In this document: positions 11,313-23,394 of the stretch, in pieces
Position numbering within the stretch: the first letter of the stretch is position 1
Layout of the letters: every line of letters starts with the position of its first letter
NCBI RefSeq assembly: GCF_016545825.1
Contig: NC_052616.1
Location: forward strand, 9,114,001 to 9,178,000
DNA from: Eucalyptus grandis
Taxonomy: Eukaryota; Streptophyta; Magnoliopsida; Myrtales; Myrtaceae
Length of the DNA: 64,000 nt
Direction of reading: 5' to 3'
Translations under genes and position numbers: made by a program
Notes under the pieces: generated by a model
The model's input: the letters and a program-made list of their open reading frames with translations, nothing else
The model's database searches: none
Told to the model about the DNA's origin: nothing

Positions 11313-11918
11313 ATGGCGGAATCCAACCACAACGGCAGGGTTGACGAGGAGGCGTTGCTGAAGATGGAGGAGGCAAAGCGCAAGAAGAGGATGAAGTGGA
11401 CGATCGGCATCATCGCCTTCGTCATCTTTCAGGTAGTGCAGGCTCTCTTCTTTGTGCTGGTCATTATGAAGTTCAAATCCCCCAAGTTCAGGATTAGCAA
11501 CTTTGACATCTCAAATTCAAACTTCAATCAATCCTCGCCCTCATTCAACATGAACTTTGTGGCTCCAATCCGGGTCAAGAACACCAACTGGGGTCCCTTC
11601 AAGTACGATGCTTCTAGCATTGACTTCACCTACGGAGGCTTCAAAGTGGGACAAGCGACCATTCTCAAGGGCAAGGCCAACTTCAAGTCCACAAAGAAGA
11701 TTGATGTGAATGTGACTCTGAGCTCTACTAATTTGACTGGCAATTCAAACCTCAGGAGCGATTTGAGCACTGGGCTCATGAACTTGACCAGTCAAGGCGA
11801 GCTTAGTGGGAAAGTAACGGTCATGTTCATGTTCAAGAAGAGGAAGATCTCACAGATGAATTGCACCATGGCAATCAATACCTTGACAAGTGTGGTACAG
11901 GCCTTGTCATGTAAATGA
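11313..11918 (+). CDS. LEA_2 family membrane-anchored protein (L1)
   Basis: 201 residues, single exon. I start it at ATG 11313; the frame also has a TTG six bases earlier, which is not a plant start. Residues 1-28 are charged and end in KRKKRMK, 29-52 form one hydrophobic segment (IGIIAFVIFQVV...), and about 75-190 form the LEA_2 domain with the conserved TNWGPFKYD and FKSTKKIDV blocks and the C-terminal QMNCTMAIN. The layout fits a type II anchored protein of the NDR1/HIN1-like and LEA_2 group, with the domain outside the cytosol; roles in stress or defence are known for relatives but not shown here. L1 has a longer N-terminus than L2-L5 and several private substitutions such as NFDISNSN. 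Confidence 0.93.
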   Translation: MAESNHNGRVDEEALLKMEEAKRKKRMKWTIGIIAFVIFQVVQALFFVLVIMKFKSPKFRISNFDISNSNFNQSSPSFNMNFVAPIRVKNTNWGPFKYDASSIDFTYGGFKVGQATILKGKANFKSTKKIDVNVTLSSTNLTGNSNLRSDLSTGLMNLTSQGELSGKVTVMFMFKKRKISQMNCTMAINTLTSVVQALSCK

Positions 11919-12615
11919 GCATGCTCGGAAAAGTTGGTCCCACATCATGTTATGGCTTTGTATGCTTGGTTTTATATGTTTGTGATGCGTTTTTCATGGA
12001 TCTAAATCAAACTCAGTATTCTATCTTGTTTGAATTTGCCCTTCCTTTTTGTACACATCTCATTACTACAACTGGATCGGAGCTTTAGCTCAGTGTTTTA
12101 ATTTTGTTTCTACCTAAATGGAATGGCTACTACTGTTTATCTTAACGATCATTGTTAATGCGTCCATTCGTTTCACATGCATGTATGAAGAAGGCATATC
12201 GATCTGTCAAAGATCGCATACGGAGATGATCGGTTAGTACTATATACGTCATACGTAATAAGCTGTGTCGTTTGGTGTAGCTTTGATCTGATTGCTTTAG
12301 TAATCTACATTTCTTGTACTTGTGCCCTCCTTCTATCCGATGGGCGTTGTGGTGGATGTTGTCTAACCCACACTGCATTTTCTGGAGTAGTAGCAGAGAG
12401 TTAAGATGAATATAGTTCACCTGACCAAGAAAGAGAAAAAGACGAAAATAGTTCACGCGACCAAATCACAACACATCAATGTCCAGAGTTTTGACTTTTC
12501 GGACTCTGACCTATATCCGTGTCGGGACTGAGAAAATATTGGCTACCGCTAGGGTTTCACGCTGTCAAAATTCCAACTCATTCACCGGGCAAAACATGTC
12601 GCCCAGGCCCACCAT

Positions 12616-12617
<2 letters not shown>

Positions 12618-12651
<34 letters not shown>
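12618..12651. repeat. CT dinucleotide microsatellite
   Basis: Uninterrupted CT repeat of about 17 units. Confidence 0.95.
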
Positions 12652-12655
<4 letters not shown>

Positions 12656-14955
12656 CGTCGCTTCTAACCCCTCTTCACTTCGCTTCTCACCTAATTAATT
12701 TCAAAATGGACGACACCTCTCTCACTCCATCAGCTCTTCACGCGCTCTCTCTTTCACTAACGACTCACAACTCCCTCCCACTCACATGAGCTCTCCTCCG
12801 ATGAAACAACGTTGCCTTCACCTCCATCGTCCGAAGAACAGAGCGAGTCGAGAGAGAACTGTACATTAAAACCAAACACAATTTTTGAAGTAAATCTAAG
12901 CACTTTTCGCGGCGGAGTCGAAGGCAGCAGCGGCATGTACAGAGCAGGGCGGCAGCGACGTGGTTCATCAGACAGCGGAGAGGGTGAGAACAGAGCTAGT
13001 CGCGCGCGAGAGAGAGAGGGTCACATGATGTGAGAGAAAGAGCTCGTGAAATCGATTAGGTTAGGAGCAAGGAAGTGGACAGAGAGAAAGAACACAGTTG
13101 GGTTGGAGCGAGGAAGTGGACAGAGAGCATGGTGAGCCCAGACGACACGTCTCACCCGATGAATGGACTAGGATTTCACACGCTGACATCCGAATGGTAC
13201 CCAATATTTTCTCCGTGACTTACTCATCTAGTGTGGCATTATTGCCGGCACGATACATTTGTACTTTTGTCGTTTTCGACAATCCAAATTATTTGGGGGA
13301 AAATATTTAATTTAATTCCCGAATTCTTTCCGTTAGTTTTAATCCTAATTTTACTTCTTTAGTATAGTAAAGTTCAGTCTTTTCGTTAATTTTGCTTTCG
13401 AGAGTTGCTGAAATCGATTGCCAATCGTTGTCGTGGCCGTTATGTTTGCCATGTCAAATTGAGCAGGGCCCACATTTGTTGACATATCAAATCACGGCGG
13501 CAAAATTGAACTAAAAAAAAAATCAAAGAAAAATCATTGCAGATGAAGTCTCCAGCAAGGGCAGTCAGCCCCCAGATGGCCAACTCGCCCTTGCTCAAAT
13601 CTGCATGAGGGCAAGCCCTATTGGTTATAGTGGCATTGCTCACTAGCGTCGCCACTGCCGCCATCGACGGTAATTGATCATCACCACAACATACACAAGG
13701 GTAAATTATAAGCCTGATGGAGTCACATCTGCCAACTATTACACTCCATTTTTTTTTTAAATGAGATAGCGACTCTAATAGGGTTATTGTCGAAACATCA
13801 CCATGGATTCAACATCAAGATCAGGAAACTTTCGTGTTGTTTTGAAAGCATCATATTGCAAATCCTCCTGTGAATTATAACGTGCAAAACATCAGGAATA
13901 TGTTTCTTTCCCATGGAAAACAATCGAATTTGTAATGCTTTCTCGTTCACGATTCATCGAATGGACAAACAACATGGTATTCCGAATTACGTTAAGTTCC
14001 TTGGAGTCTTTCAATAATTATCTCAAATGTTTCGTGAAGTAACAATTTTTCTCAAAAAAAGAAATTGTAAACTATACTACTCTTAAAATGGCGAATCGTT
14101 AGATTAAATTTATCATTTAACGACTTTTCTTTGTTCTGACGTATTAGGAAGTTCATTGAAAGCGAAGTCTTCTCAAAAAGTCAGCCAAGGCAGGCGAAAG
14201 AGTCACGACGCTGCTCGTCCAGATTCTCCAGCCACACAACTTTCAGGTAAGCTTTCGGTCGAACTCATCACCTTAAGTAAGCATCACTTCTCATGTTCAA
14301 ATCATAATAAAATTTATAACATAAAATAATTTTCTTGACCTTCTAGATGAGCGTCCACATCACAAAACCATCATTTCCATCAAAGAATCTTATTATACAT
14401 TTAATCCGCTACACAAAAACCAAATTTATGGCTAACGAATCTTATTATTTTTTTATTTCTCTTTTGTTAATTTCATATTGAGTAGCTAGGGATCTCTGCC
14501 GATTTTTGCGTACCTTGATCCTCGTCCGTGAATAGGCTGAAGATTTAACTGCAGTTATCTTTTTGGGATTTTAAGTTGGTAATAGAAAGTTCTTGTTCAC
14601 AAACGGATCGGGATCTATATCAGTGGCTGCTGGAATGTTCAGTTTAAGACACTGACGAAGCACAATTCCACCATAAGCAAAACCCACCGTCACAGCCACA
14701 CGAAGTGCAAATGTGAAAGACCAAAATCAGCAGGACACCTAAACTTAAACCGTCTTTGCGAATAACAAAGATAACCTCATATCAAGGATGGGGTAGGGAA
14801 CCAAAGCTATGGCCTTCGGCTTGCTAATCGAGCTTTAAACCACTCGATGAACCAACTGATCAAAAATATTGATGAGTGTTGAACACGATCCACTTGTATT
14901 AATGTGCAATGTGATAAACCGAAGTTAACATATCGATCTCCATAAAATTAGTATT

Positions 14956-15027
14956 GCGCTCTCTCTCCCTCTCTTGTTCTTTTCATTGTGCGCGCTCTCT
15001 CTCCCTCTCTTGTTCTTTTCATTGTGC
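14956..15027. repeat. Two-copy 36-base tandem repeat
   Basis: GCGCTCTCTCTCCCTCTCTT and its continuation occur twice head to tail with period 36 and no visible mismatch. It lies about 190 bases upstream of the L2 promoter box. Confidence 0.9.
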
Positions 15028-15215
15028 GGGGCCTACATATGGCCCCACGCGCTTGCGTGGTTCTGGTATCATTGAAAACCTTGAGGTAGGGTTAACAACA
15101 TTTGTATAAACCGTACGGTAAAGATCTCGGAGACTATTCTTGCATTCAAAGTTTCGATGGGCCGATGTTTTGTTTTAACAAGCCTCTCGTTGCTGACAAA
15201 TTCTTGCTCGCGGTT

Positions 15216-15345
15216 TCGTCTAGAAAGTGAACATTCCAAGGACGCATTTGGTGACTCGGAATTCAAATAACTTCTTCTAGGAAAGAGCCCGCCTCCATTT
15301 GATCATATAATATCATAATATCATGGATATCAAATCCTATATATA
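15216..15345 (+). promoter_or_regulatory. Promoter of L2: shared CTAGAA box and TATA box
   Basis: TCGTCTAGAAAGTGAACATT starts at 15216 and is the L2 copy of the box shared with L1 and L3-L6. The TATA box TATATATA is at 15338-15345. A GA repeat lies in the likely 5' untranslated region at 15425-15445. Confidence 0.65.
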
Positions 15346-15494
15346 CCCTACCAATTTCTCATTTCAATCTCCACAACTTCTGCAATCTCCAAAGTCGAAA
15401 TCACAGAAAGCAAAACTGACAGATAGAGAGAGAGAGAGAGAGAGACTTTCTGTTTTCTATTCTTCCATCTCTTCCAAAGAAAGAAGAATTAAGA

Positions 15495-16088
15495 ATGTCC
15501 AAATCCGATCACGAGTCGCTCCATACCATGGACGAGGAGGCAAAGCGCAAGAAGAGGATGAAGTGGACGATTGGCATCATTGCCTTCGTTATCTTTCAGG
15601 TAGTCCAAGCTCTCTTCTTTGTGCTGGTTATTATGAAGTTCAAGTCCCCCAAGTTTAGGGTCAGTGAGTTCGACATCCAAACATTGAACGTCGGGACTCA
15701 AGCCTCGCCCTTGTTCGACATGAGTTTTGCCGCTCCGATTCGGGTCAAGAACACGAACTGGGGTCCCTTCAAGTACGATGCCACCACGGTGGACTTCACC
15801 TATGGAGGTGTTCAGGTGGGACAAGCAGCAATTCCAAAGAGCAAGGCCAACTTCAAATCCACCAAGAAGATCGATGTGAACGTGACTCTTAGTTCAAATA
15901 CCTTGCCCAGCACTTCGAATCTTGGGAGCGAGTTGAGTTCAGGGATCATAACATTGAACAGTCAAGGTGCGCTTAAAGGAAAGGTGACAGTCATGTTTAT
16001 GTTCAAAAAAACGAAGACCTCCCAAATGAATTGCACCATGGCAATCAATATAGCGACAAAGACAGTCCAATCCTTGTCCTGCAAATGA
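15495..16088 (+). CDS. LEA_2 family membrane-anchored protein (L2)
   Basis: 197 residues in one exon, from ATG 15495 to TGA 16086-16088. The head MSKSDHESLHTMDEEAKRKK is followed by the hydrophobic anchor (about residues 24-47), a short basic-proline link (KFKSPKFRV) and the LEA_2 domain with TNWGPFKYD, YGGVQVGQA and FKSTKKIDV. It ends QSLSCK. No stops or frame breaks. It is closest in layout to L3-L5. Its downstream flank was interrupted by a copia element beginning 255 bases after the stop, so its 3' end and polyadenylation may differ from those of its paralogues. Confidence 0.95.
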   Translation: MSKSDHESLHTMDEEAKRKKRMKWTIGIIAFVIFQVVQALFFVLVIMKFKSPKFRVSEFDIQTLNVGTQASPLFDMSFAAPIRVKNTNWGPFKYDATTVDFTYGGVQVGQAAIPKSKANFKSTKKIDVNVTLSSNTLPSTSNLGSELSSGIITLNSQGALKGKVTVMFMFKKTKTSQMNCTMAINIATKTVQSLSCK

Positions 16089-16342
16089 GGATTAGAGAGT
16101 GCGACCTCCATTAGAATGCTTGCTGGCTTTTCTTTTCTTTTTTTTCTTTTTTTTTTTTTTTTTTTTGTGTGGATTGGATAAGATTTTGTACTACATCTTA
16201 GCTTTTTCCCAATTGTAATTTGTTATCACTATTATTGAATCCTAGGATGTGAGCCTTTAATTAGTCTGTTTCTTTCCTCACTTGGAACTTGGGAGCAAGA
16301 AAAACTGTTACTAAACATTGGGATTGTCTTGACCCATATATA
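16089..16342. other. 3' flank of L2
   Basis: Contains a T-rich run around 16139-16167 and is likely the 3' untranslated region and terminator area of L2. No further gene. Confidence 0.5.
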
Positions 16343-16522
16343 TATTGAAAAGCATATGGCTATCTTTCCTGTATATTTTTTTCATATATCTTTTGTATTT
16401 ACATGGCTATATATATACACACACACAAGTACTACTAGGGTAACAATCACCTATTAGGCTAAATATAAGCTATATATTAACTTTCTATACATATCACTCC
16501 TACAAATCAGCTCATGCCAATA
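16343..16522 (-). repeat. 3' LTR of Copia-2
   Basis: About 180 bases that align with 21291-21456. Shared blocks include TTGAAAAGCATAT and TATTAACTTTCTATACATAT. It differs by several substitutions and by the length of its AT/AC repeat. Confidence 0.9.
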
Positions 16523-16534
16523 CTCCCCCTCAAG
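16523..16534 (-). other. Polypurine tract of Copia-2
   Basis: On the minus strand this reads ACTTGAGGGGGAG and abuts the 3' LTR, the usual copia plus-strand primer. Confidence 0.8.
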
Positions 16535-19500
16535 TTGGTGCATAAATGTTGCTTATGCCCAACTTGTCAAATGATCTGTAGAAGGCCTTGCTCGAGACGG
16601 TCTTTGTCAATATTTCTGCTAGTTGATCTTCAAACCTCACAAACGGGAATTGAACTATCTTTGCATCTAGATTTTGCTTAATAAAATGACGATCAACATC
16701 AATATGCTTGGTATGGTCATGTTGCACGAGATTATGCGATATGTCAATAGCACACAAAAATCTTCATCTCGGATCTAGGAGAAAATCTCAATTCGGACAT
16801 CAACTTTCTAAGCCACAAAAGTTCACTTAGCTGTTTTGCCATCCCTCTGAATTCTGCCTTCATACTCAACAAAGCCACCACTTTCTGTTTCTCTCTTTTC
16901 CAAGTGACTAGATTCCCCCCAACAAATAAAAATACCCTAAAGTTGATCTCCTATCATACACACTCCCTCCCCAATCTACATCCGTGTAACCTTCAATTCC
17001 AAGATGACCAATCCTTAGGAATTGTAACCCTCTCCCAGGACATGCTTTCAAATACTGAATTATTCTCACCACGGCATTCATATGGTTTTCATTGGGAGCA
17101 TGCATGAATTGATTTACGATACTTAGCGCATATGCAATGTCTGGACGCGTATGAAATAAGTATATCAACTTCCCCAATAATCTTTGGTATCTCTCCTTAT
17201 TTGTTGGTACTTGATCGAGATACTCTCAAAGTTTATGATTCAGCACGATTGGGGTATCCACTGGCTTACGGTCTAGCATCCCTATTTCTACCAACAAATC
17301 CAGTATGTATTTCCTTTGAGACAGGAATATTCCTCATTTTGACCTTGCTACCTCTATCCCCCATAAATACCTCGGTTCTCCTAGATTTTTCATCCCGAAC
17401 TCTCCAAAAAGCCTCCTTTGGAGTAAGGTGATTTGTTCCACATCATCCCCTATAATGATCATATCGTCAACATAGATGATCAATGTAATTATCTTCCCTT
17501 CTCCTCATCAAAGAAACAAGGTGTGATCCGACTCACTTTGCTTGTTCCCACACTTCATCATTACCTCACTAAATCGACCGAATCAACCTCTTGGTGATTG
17601 CTTCAAACCATACAATGACCTCTTCAATATGCATACCACACCTGGATGTGAGGGAGACTTGTATCTTGGTGGTACATCTATATAAATCTCCTCCTCCAAG
17701 TCACCATGGAGGAAGGCATTCTTCACATCAAACTAATGAAGTGGCTAGTCTAAATTAGCTGCAAGAGACACCAAAACTCAAACAGTGTTAAGTTTTGCAG
17801 TAGGAGAAAAAGTCTCTTGGTAGTCAATTCCATACATCTATGTGTACCTCTTTGCTACCAGTCTCGCTTTGTATCTTTTGATGGATTTATCCACCCTATA
17901 CTTGACAGAAAAAATACATTCGCATCACATTGTTTTATTTTCCTTAGGCAAGTCCACTAATGTTCACGTTCTATTCTTCCACAATACTTCATATCTTTTT
18001 CCATAGCCTGAACCCATTGCGGATCCTCCAAAGCTTCCTACACTCCATTCGGAATGTGAACCGATGATACAACCAATGCAAACTCCTTCAATGGTTCAAA
18101 TAACCTTCCTATTGAGACATAATTTGTGATGGAATATTTTGATCTCCTTTCTTCGGCATCTAGTGAGTATCGATTTGGGGGCTTTTTCCAATTGTGCCTA
18201 CCAGGTAATTTATATTCCACAGACATATTGGATCCATCAAGCAAGTCAAAGGCAATAGGGGAGATTACCTCAAGAAAATCCTCATGAACTTGGTTGGGTA
18301 CTAGAAGGGAAAAAGGTTGTTCAACTTGTTTATGTGTGGGTATTTCGGCCCTGTCGGATCCTACAAGGCTTCCGTAGCTACACCTGTCGCAAATTCACCA
18401 ACACAATGACCATCTGTCACCTACCCAATAGCTCCACCATCAATACCAACCGCGCTAGCACTACCCTTGTCACCCATAGTAGCTCCAACACTAGTCGGAG
18501 CCTACCTAGCTCCACCATCACCAATAGTCGGAGCTTGCCAGCCCCACCATTACCAATGTTGTGGCTGTCATCGACACTATCATCATCCCCAACAACCACG
18601 TCCCTTCCTCCAAGTATAACCCTAGCAACAATCTCCCACCAATTCTTCCTTTCTAGCCAATTCTCCCCCCGAAAGGTAGAATTGGTACTCAGGAAAAAAA
18701 ATTCTCCTTTGACAAATGTGACATCCATAGTCACATAGGTTTTCTTAGTAGATGGGTTGTAGCATCGATAGCCTTCTTGATGAGTATCATACCCAAGAAC
18801 ATACACTATAAGGCACACGGATCAAGTTTGGTACATCAGTTCTTCGGGATGTGAACAAATGCAACACATCCGAACACACGTGGAGGAATTGTCAAGATTG
18901 ATGGCAATGGAACAAATGTAGAGAGAGCCTGTAGAGACATATGGAAATCTAGCACTTTTGAGGGCATTTGGTTGAGGAAATGCACCATTGTAACATCGGC
19001 ATTATCCCAAACAACGTGGAGGAACATGTCCTTCAATTAAGAGGGCTTGAGCGGTCTCGAGGATATGGCAATTCTTCCTTTCAGCCACTTCATTCTATTG
19101 TGGAGTCTATGTACATGAAGTCTCATGAATGAGACCATGCTGCTAGAAGTACTTCATAAGATATCGATTCACATACTTTCTACTATTATCACTCCAAAGA
19201 ACTTGCAGTTTAGCATCAAACTGTGTTTGAACCATCTTGTGAAACACTTTAAACACATTAGCCACTTCATCCTTAGTTTTCATCAAGTAAAGCCAAGTCA
19301 TATGTATGCAATCATCAACAAAGATAACAAGCCTCTGATAGTCTAAGATAACAGTAATAGGAGACGTGCCCCAAACATCAAAGTGAACTAACGAAAAAGG
19401 CACATTATTCTTATTCAAACTTATGGGAAAGGAAACACGGTGGCTTGTGACCAAAATGCAAGTCTAGCAATAGAAATCCAACTCTTTTAGATCCAAAGAT

Positions 19501-21045
19501 AACTCAGGAAACAACTTTTTCATATAGTCAAATGAAGGATGTCCCAGTCGTCAATGCCAAAGCCAAATTTGTTTTTCTTTATTACTAGGTGAACCCGGGA
19601 CCTAATGCACACTTCTAGACTTGAAATCATCTAGATAGTATAGCCCCCCCCCCCTTTAGTACCATGTCCAATGATCTCCTTCGTGAGGATATCTTGGAAA
19701 AGATAGAATTGATGATACATTAGAACAATACAATTCATATCTTCAGTAAGCTATCCAACAGAAATCAATATTGTGGTCAATGATGGGACAAGTAAGGTGT
19801 TGGGCAACGACAACTGAGGGGAATTTGCAACCACACCAGCCCCTGTCACTAGGTATGTATACCCATTCGCATTTGAGATACTACATCGTATGGGCTCTAT
19901 AATACTCACAAAATCATATGGGTTAAAGGTCATATGCTCCATAGCCCCCAAATCAATAACCCATCCATCACAATTGTTGTGATTAGGGAGAACCGGTGTA
20001 CAACCACAATTACCTTGGATATCACCTTAACTGAACGTAGTCGATTGGTCTTGAGTTTCAACCTTGGGCACCAAAGACAATTGAGGTTCCATCTTAGCAA
20101 GGGAAGCCTTCCTTTTCCACTATTAGTACCCTCGTCGGCTTGTTTTTGTGTCTTCAATTCCTTTCACCACTCTGGATAGTCATGGAGTTTAAAGCATGTC
20201 TCTTGACTATGCTAGGCATTCCCACAATGTGAGCATCCTCTGGATGGAGCTGTAGTTTGCAGACCATTATTCGCCTACCCTCCCCTTTGCGTAGCTCTTG
20301 ATTTATTCATTTGTAGGGTTAGCACTACTGGGGATTCTCAGACACCTATCTTGCTTCCCCTGCAACCATGGCAGTAGACCCATGCGTGGAATCAGTATGA
20401 GTAAGCATCATTGACTATCTCTTGTCTTCCCTACGAACCCGAGCATATGCTTGTTCAACTGTTGGGAATGGCTACATCTGGAGAACATCCACTCTCACTT
20501 TGTCTAGACAATCGCCCAACCCATCAAGGAAGATATACATCCTTTCTTCTTGAATGGCAAGATTGTACTACTCAATATCAGCTGACATGTCATTGAGTTT
20601 GGACAATGAAGAGGCATCACTTCCATCAAAGAATGTTGTTACAACAAAGTCCTATACCATCTTCGTAGTTAGGAAGTGAATAAAATTGCCTATCACACAG
20701 GATCCATCAATTTGATTAGCCACCCCTTCACAATCTCATCATCAATCTTCCACTTTCGAAATTGAGGATCGGTAGGTGAGGACTGAGAAGATCGCCATTA
20801 ATAAAACCCAACTTGTCTTTACCAAAGATGAACATCTCCACCACTTGGGACCATAATCCATAATTGGATCCATCCAATTTGACTAAGATTTGTGCAGTGG
20901 ATGGCTCATAGGATTGTGTTGATGCCTTAGTCGAATTATGGGTCAAAATCTGCATCAACTTCATCGTGAGATTCTCCAGGAGAGAGGTAGTGGTTGAGTT
21001 CTCCCCTTGATCTTGATGAGGTACCACATCTTTTAGATCTATCAT
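16530..21045 (-). pseudogene. Broken gag-pol of Copia-2
   Basis: Read on the minus strand. Gag starts at ATG 21045 and contains LVKLDGSNYGLWSQVVEM. The protease region near 19930 has DLGAMEHMT, where DSGA would be expected. The integrase (about 19143-19454 and onward) has the VHFDVWGTSP and IFVDDCIHMTW blocks. The reverse transcriptase YVDD is at 17463-17474. RNase H reads GKLIYLFHTRPDIAYA (17177 downward) and TKHIDVDRHFI (near 16700). Stops and frame changes separate these blocks, so the element cannot encode its own transposition. Confidence 0.9.
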
Positions 21046-21279
21046 GGTTGCCAATCACAATTGTTTCGCAACCGAGAAGAAATTCTTGGTCGGGTCAAAT
21101 CAACACGACAACAGCACAAGTCGGTGCTACGGCGGTGATCTAGTCTAGTTGGTGTAACGACAACACGATTTAAAGTTGCAACGGCAATCTAATATGGTCG
21201 GTGCGGTAGCATCACAAAAACCAATGCTACAAGTGATCTAATCCTAGTTGAAACGGTGTGAAGGAAATTAGGGTTCTCA

Positions 21280-21290
21280 CTTTGATACCA
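21280..21290 (-). other. Primer-binding site of Copia-2
   Basis: Minus-strand TGGTATCAAAG matches the initiator Met tRNA site at 10 of 11 bases and abuts the 5' LTR. Confidence 0.85.
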
Positions 21291-21329
21291 TGTTGAAAAG
21301 CATATTGCTATATGGTTTGTTTACATGGC

Positions 21330-21361
<32 letters not shown>

Positions 21362-21456
21362 AGTACTGCCGGGGTAACAATTGCCTATTAGGCTAAATAT
21401 ATGCTAAATATTAACTTTCTATACATATCACTCTTACAAATCAACTCACGCCAACA
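21291..21456 (-). repeat. 5' LTR of Copia-2
   Basis: 166 bases with TG...CA ends on either strand (TGTTGAAAAG to CGCCAACA on plus). An AT microsatellite inside (about 21332-21358) differs in length from the other LTR. Confidence 0.9.
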
Positions 21457-23040
21457 ATATATATGCTCATAAAATTACTTACTAAATGGCTGTGAACCTA
21501 TCTAATTCGACATGACAAAAAGTCCGTTCAAAAAATCGGACGGATGCAGATCGTGATAAATTGATTTTCGTTATTTTCTCCGTTCTTTGTTGGAGGAAAT
21601 TTTGAGCCGTGGGCGGAACTTGGAATCAGATGAGTCGTAGTTTATAGAGCGGCTTGTCCAGATTGCCTAACTTCCGGTTGGCTTGGATCAACTCATTGGT
21701 CAGCAGTGTTCATAGTTAAATGTCCCTTAGGTCAAAATTGGGTCGAGACATTATTCGTTAGAGAGTGTGGGACCAGGAAAGCAAAGGGACGGAGAGTCCG
21801 ACAAATGAGTAAAGCCAACCAAGGTTGAAAATTTCTCCAATTTTCAGATGAGAAATACTATGTAGATTTGCTCTTACAATGCACATGATTTTGTTTAAAA
21901 TGATTCCTTTGCTGCATAGATGAAGATATAATATCGAAAATCTTCAATACCAATAGGGGTGTCAAAGCACACGACCCTTATGATTCAGGTCAGGTCGGTT
22001 AACATCAAAGCCGACCTAGTTCGTTCCATTAACACCCCTAGGTACCACAGCACCATCATTCACAAGCCTCGATGCAGCAATCTATCACACTACCACCGTG
22101 TCGATTCAAAACATTGCTATTGAATTATTTATCCAACTAGTTGAATCAACTCATATGCGTTAACAGCTTGCAGTTGATTGACACTATTGCGATGCTTTCA
22201 AATATTGCAACAAGGAACCTACTATCAATGACGTAGAACATAGCCCCAGACGTGTGCGTATTTCGATAAATCATGTTGGGAGCGTACTATCAAAACCTGA
22301 TTGTTTCACCTGGTGAGATCATTGAGAAGAAACTCAAGTTCAGATCCATCAACGTATCCAATTAAACCCATTTTTACTCAAATTGAAGTTACCATCGCGA
22401 CAGAATTGATTGATTCCACTCCACCCGAGTTGGACATTTCTATACATATGAGCGGTTTTCAAGAAGATACATCAATCAGCTGTTTTTAGGTAAAGGGCAT
22501 CTGACAAATCCGAGGTGGCTGAACAAAACCCATCCATTATTTGTCGGCCTCTATCCTACTCCTCAAGCATGCAGCCACCCACTTGGGGACCGCCAATGCG
22601 GACACGGACATGGTCAGTACGTCAAACCTCACGTGTGTATCGTTTAAATGACATTAGCAGGGCTTCTCGCCTGCCGATCAGAAAAAGAAAATGAAACTGC
22701 AATTGGGTCGGGTTGTGATAAGTCAAAGAACTCCAGCTCTCCTGCTTTTTGTCTGTTTGCACCACGAGCTGGCGGAACCATTACATAAGACAGCAGTTAC
22801 AGTACACACCGTCGGCCTTAAAGGAACTTCTACAAGCTTGTCGATCATTGGTTTTATGGTTAGTAAGAGAGCAAATGGTTAAAACGCTTGTGATTAGCTG
22901 TCCGCAGCATTATTGATCGCAGAACGCGTCTGTAAATTTTTATATTTGATCATGGTGTGCGCGGGTGTTAGCGTTGTGGTTGAACCCGCACAATCCGGTC
23001 ATCGAAGCTTCCATTGTAAACATATCATCGCGTATTAGAG

Positions 23041-23081
<41 letters not shown>

Positions 23082-23133
23082 CCACTACCAAACTAGCCTT
23101 CGTCTCTGGCTAATAATAAAAAAGGATTACCTT
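21457..23133. other. 5' flank of L3, part of the duplicated block
   Basis: No gene seen. Positions about 21676-21845 are a diverged single copy of the 189-base unit that is amplified at 29191-30577 (shared GGATCAACTCAT, GGTCAAAATTGGGTCGAG, TTGTTAGA-like and GGAAAGCAAA blocks). A later part (22190-22230) resembles 25600-25625 upstream of L4, including AAATATTGCAAC and GAGGAAC-like blocks. A CT microsatellite is at 23044-23078. Confidence 0.55.
23044..23078. repeat. CT dinucleotide microsatellite
   Basis: About 17 uninterrupted CT units, 56 bases before the L3 promoter box. Confidence 0.95.
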
Positions 23134-23247
23134 TCGTCTAGAAGTGAGACTTTCAACCGACGCGTTTGGCGACGAGAACAACATCATTTCCTAGGAAAGA
23201 GCCCTCCCTGATCATTCTCGCCCATTTGGTACCAAATCCTATATAAA
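23134..23247 (+). promoter_or_regulatory. Promoter of L3: shared CTAGAA box and TATA box
   Basis: TCGTCTAGAAGTGAGAC at 23134-23150 is the L3 copy of the shared box and is followed by GACGCGTTTGGCGACG. TATATAAA is at 23240-23247, 148 bases before the ATG. Confidence 0.65.
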
Positions 23248-23394
23248 CACCGCCCGCTCATTTCAGTCTTCGCAACTTCTCCAATCTCCAAAGTCATTCA
23301 GACAACCAAACCCCATTGACAGCATAAAACCACGAAGAGAGGAGAGCCCCTTTGTTTCCTTCCATCCCCTCAAACGAGAGAAGAAATATTAGCA

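Larger units (their letters stand above)
11919..15215. other. Spacer between L1 and L2
   Basis: About 3.3 kb without a supported gene. It contains a CT microsatellite at 12618-12651, a GC-richer stretch near 13540-13640 with short open frames that look fortuitous, and AT-rich DNA. A 36-base perfect tandem duplication lies at 14956-15027. Confidence 0.45.
16343..21456 (-). mobile_element. Complete but inactive Ty1-copia element (Copia-2), minus strand
   Basis: Two LTRs (16343-16522 and 21291-21456) flank about 4.8 kb of minus-strand gag, protease, integrase, reverse transcriptase and RNase H in copia order. A primer site (21280-21290) and a polypurine tract (16523-16534) sit just inside the LTRs. 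ATATA is present on both outer sides (16338-16342 and 21457-21461), which fits a 5-base target duplication, though it is low-complexity sequence. Coding regions are broken by stops and frameshifts. The short LTRs fit one of the small-LTR plant copia lineages. Confidence 0.92.

Noticed and set aside
13440..13664. Minus-strand 74-codon ORF in the L1-L2 spacer
   Set aside because: Its GC-rich part resembles the cores of the fold-back repeats; no protein features.
14956..15027. Tandem repeats as a CRISPR-like array
   Set aside because: Two abutting copies with no spacers, in a plant nuclear context.
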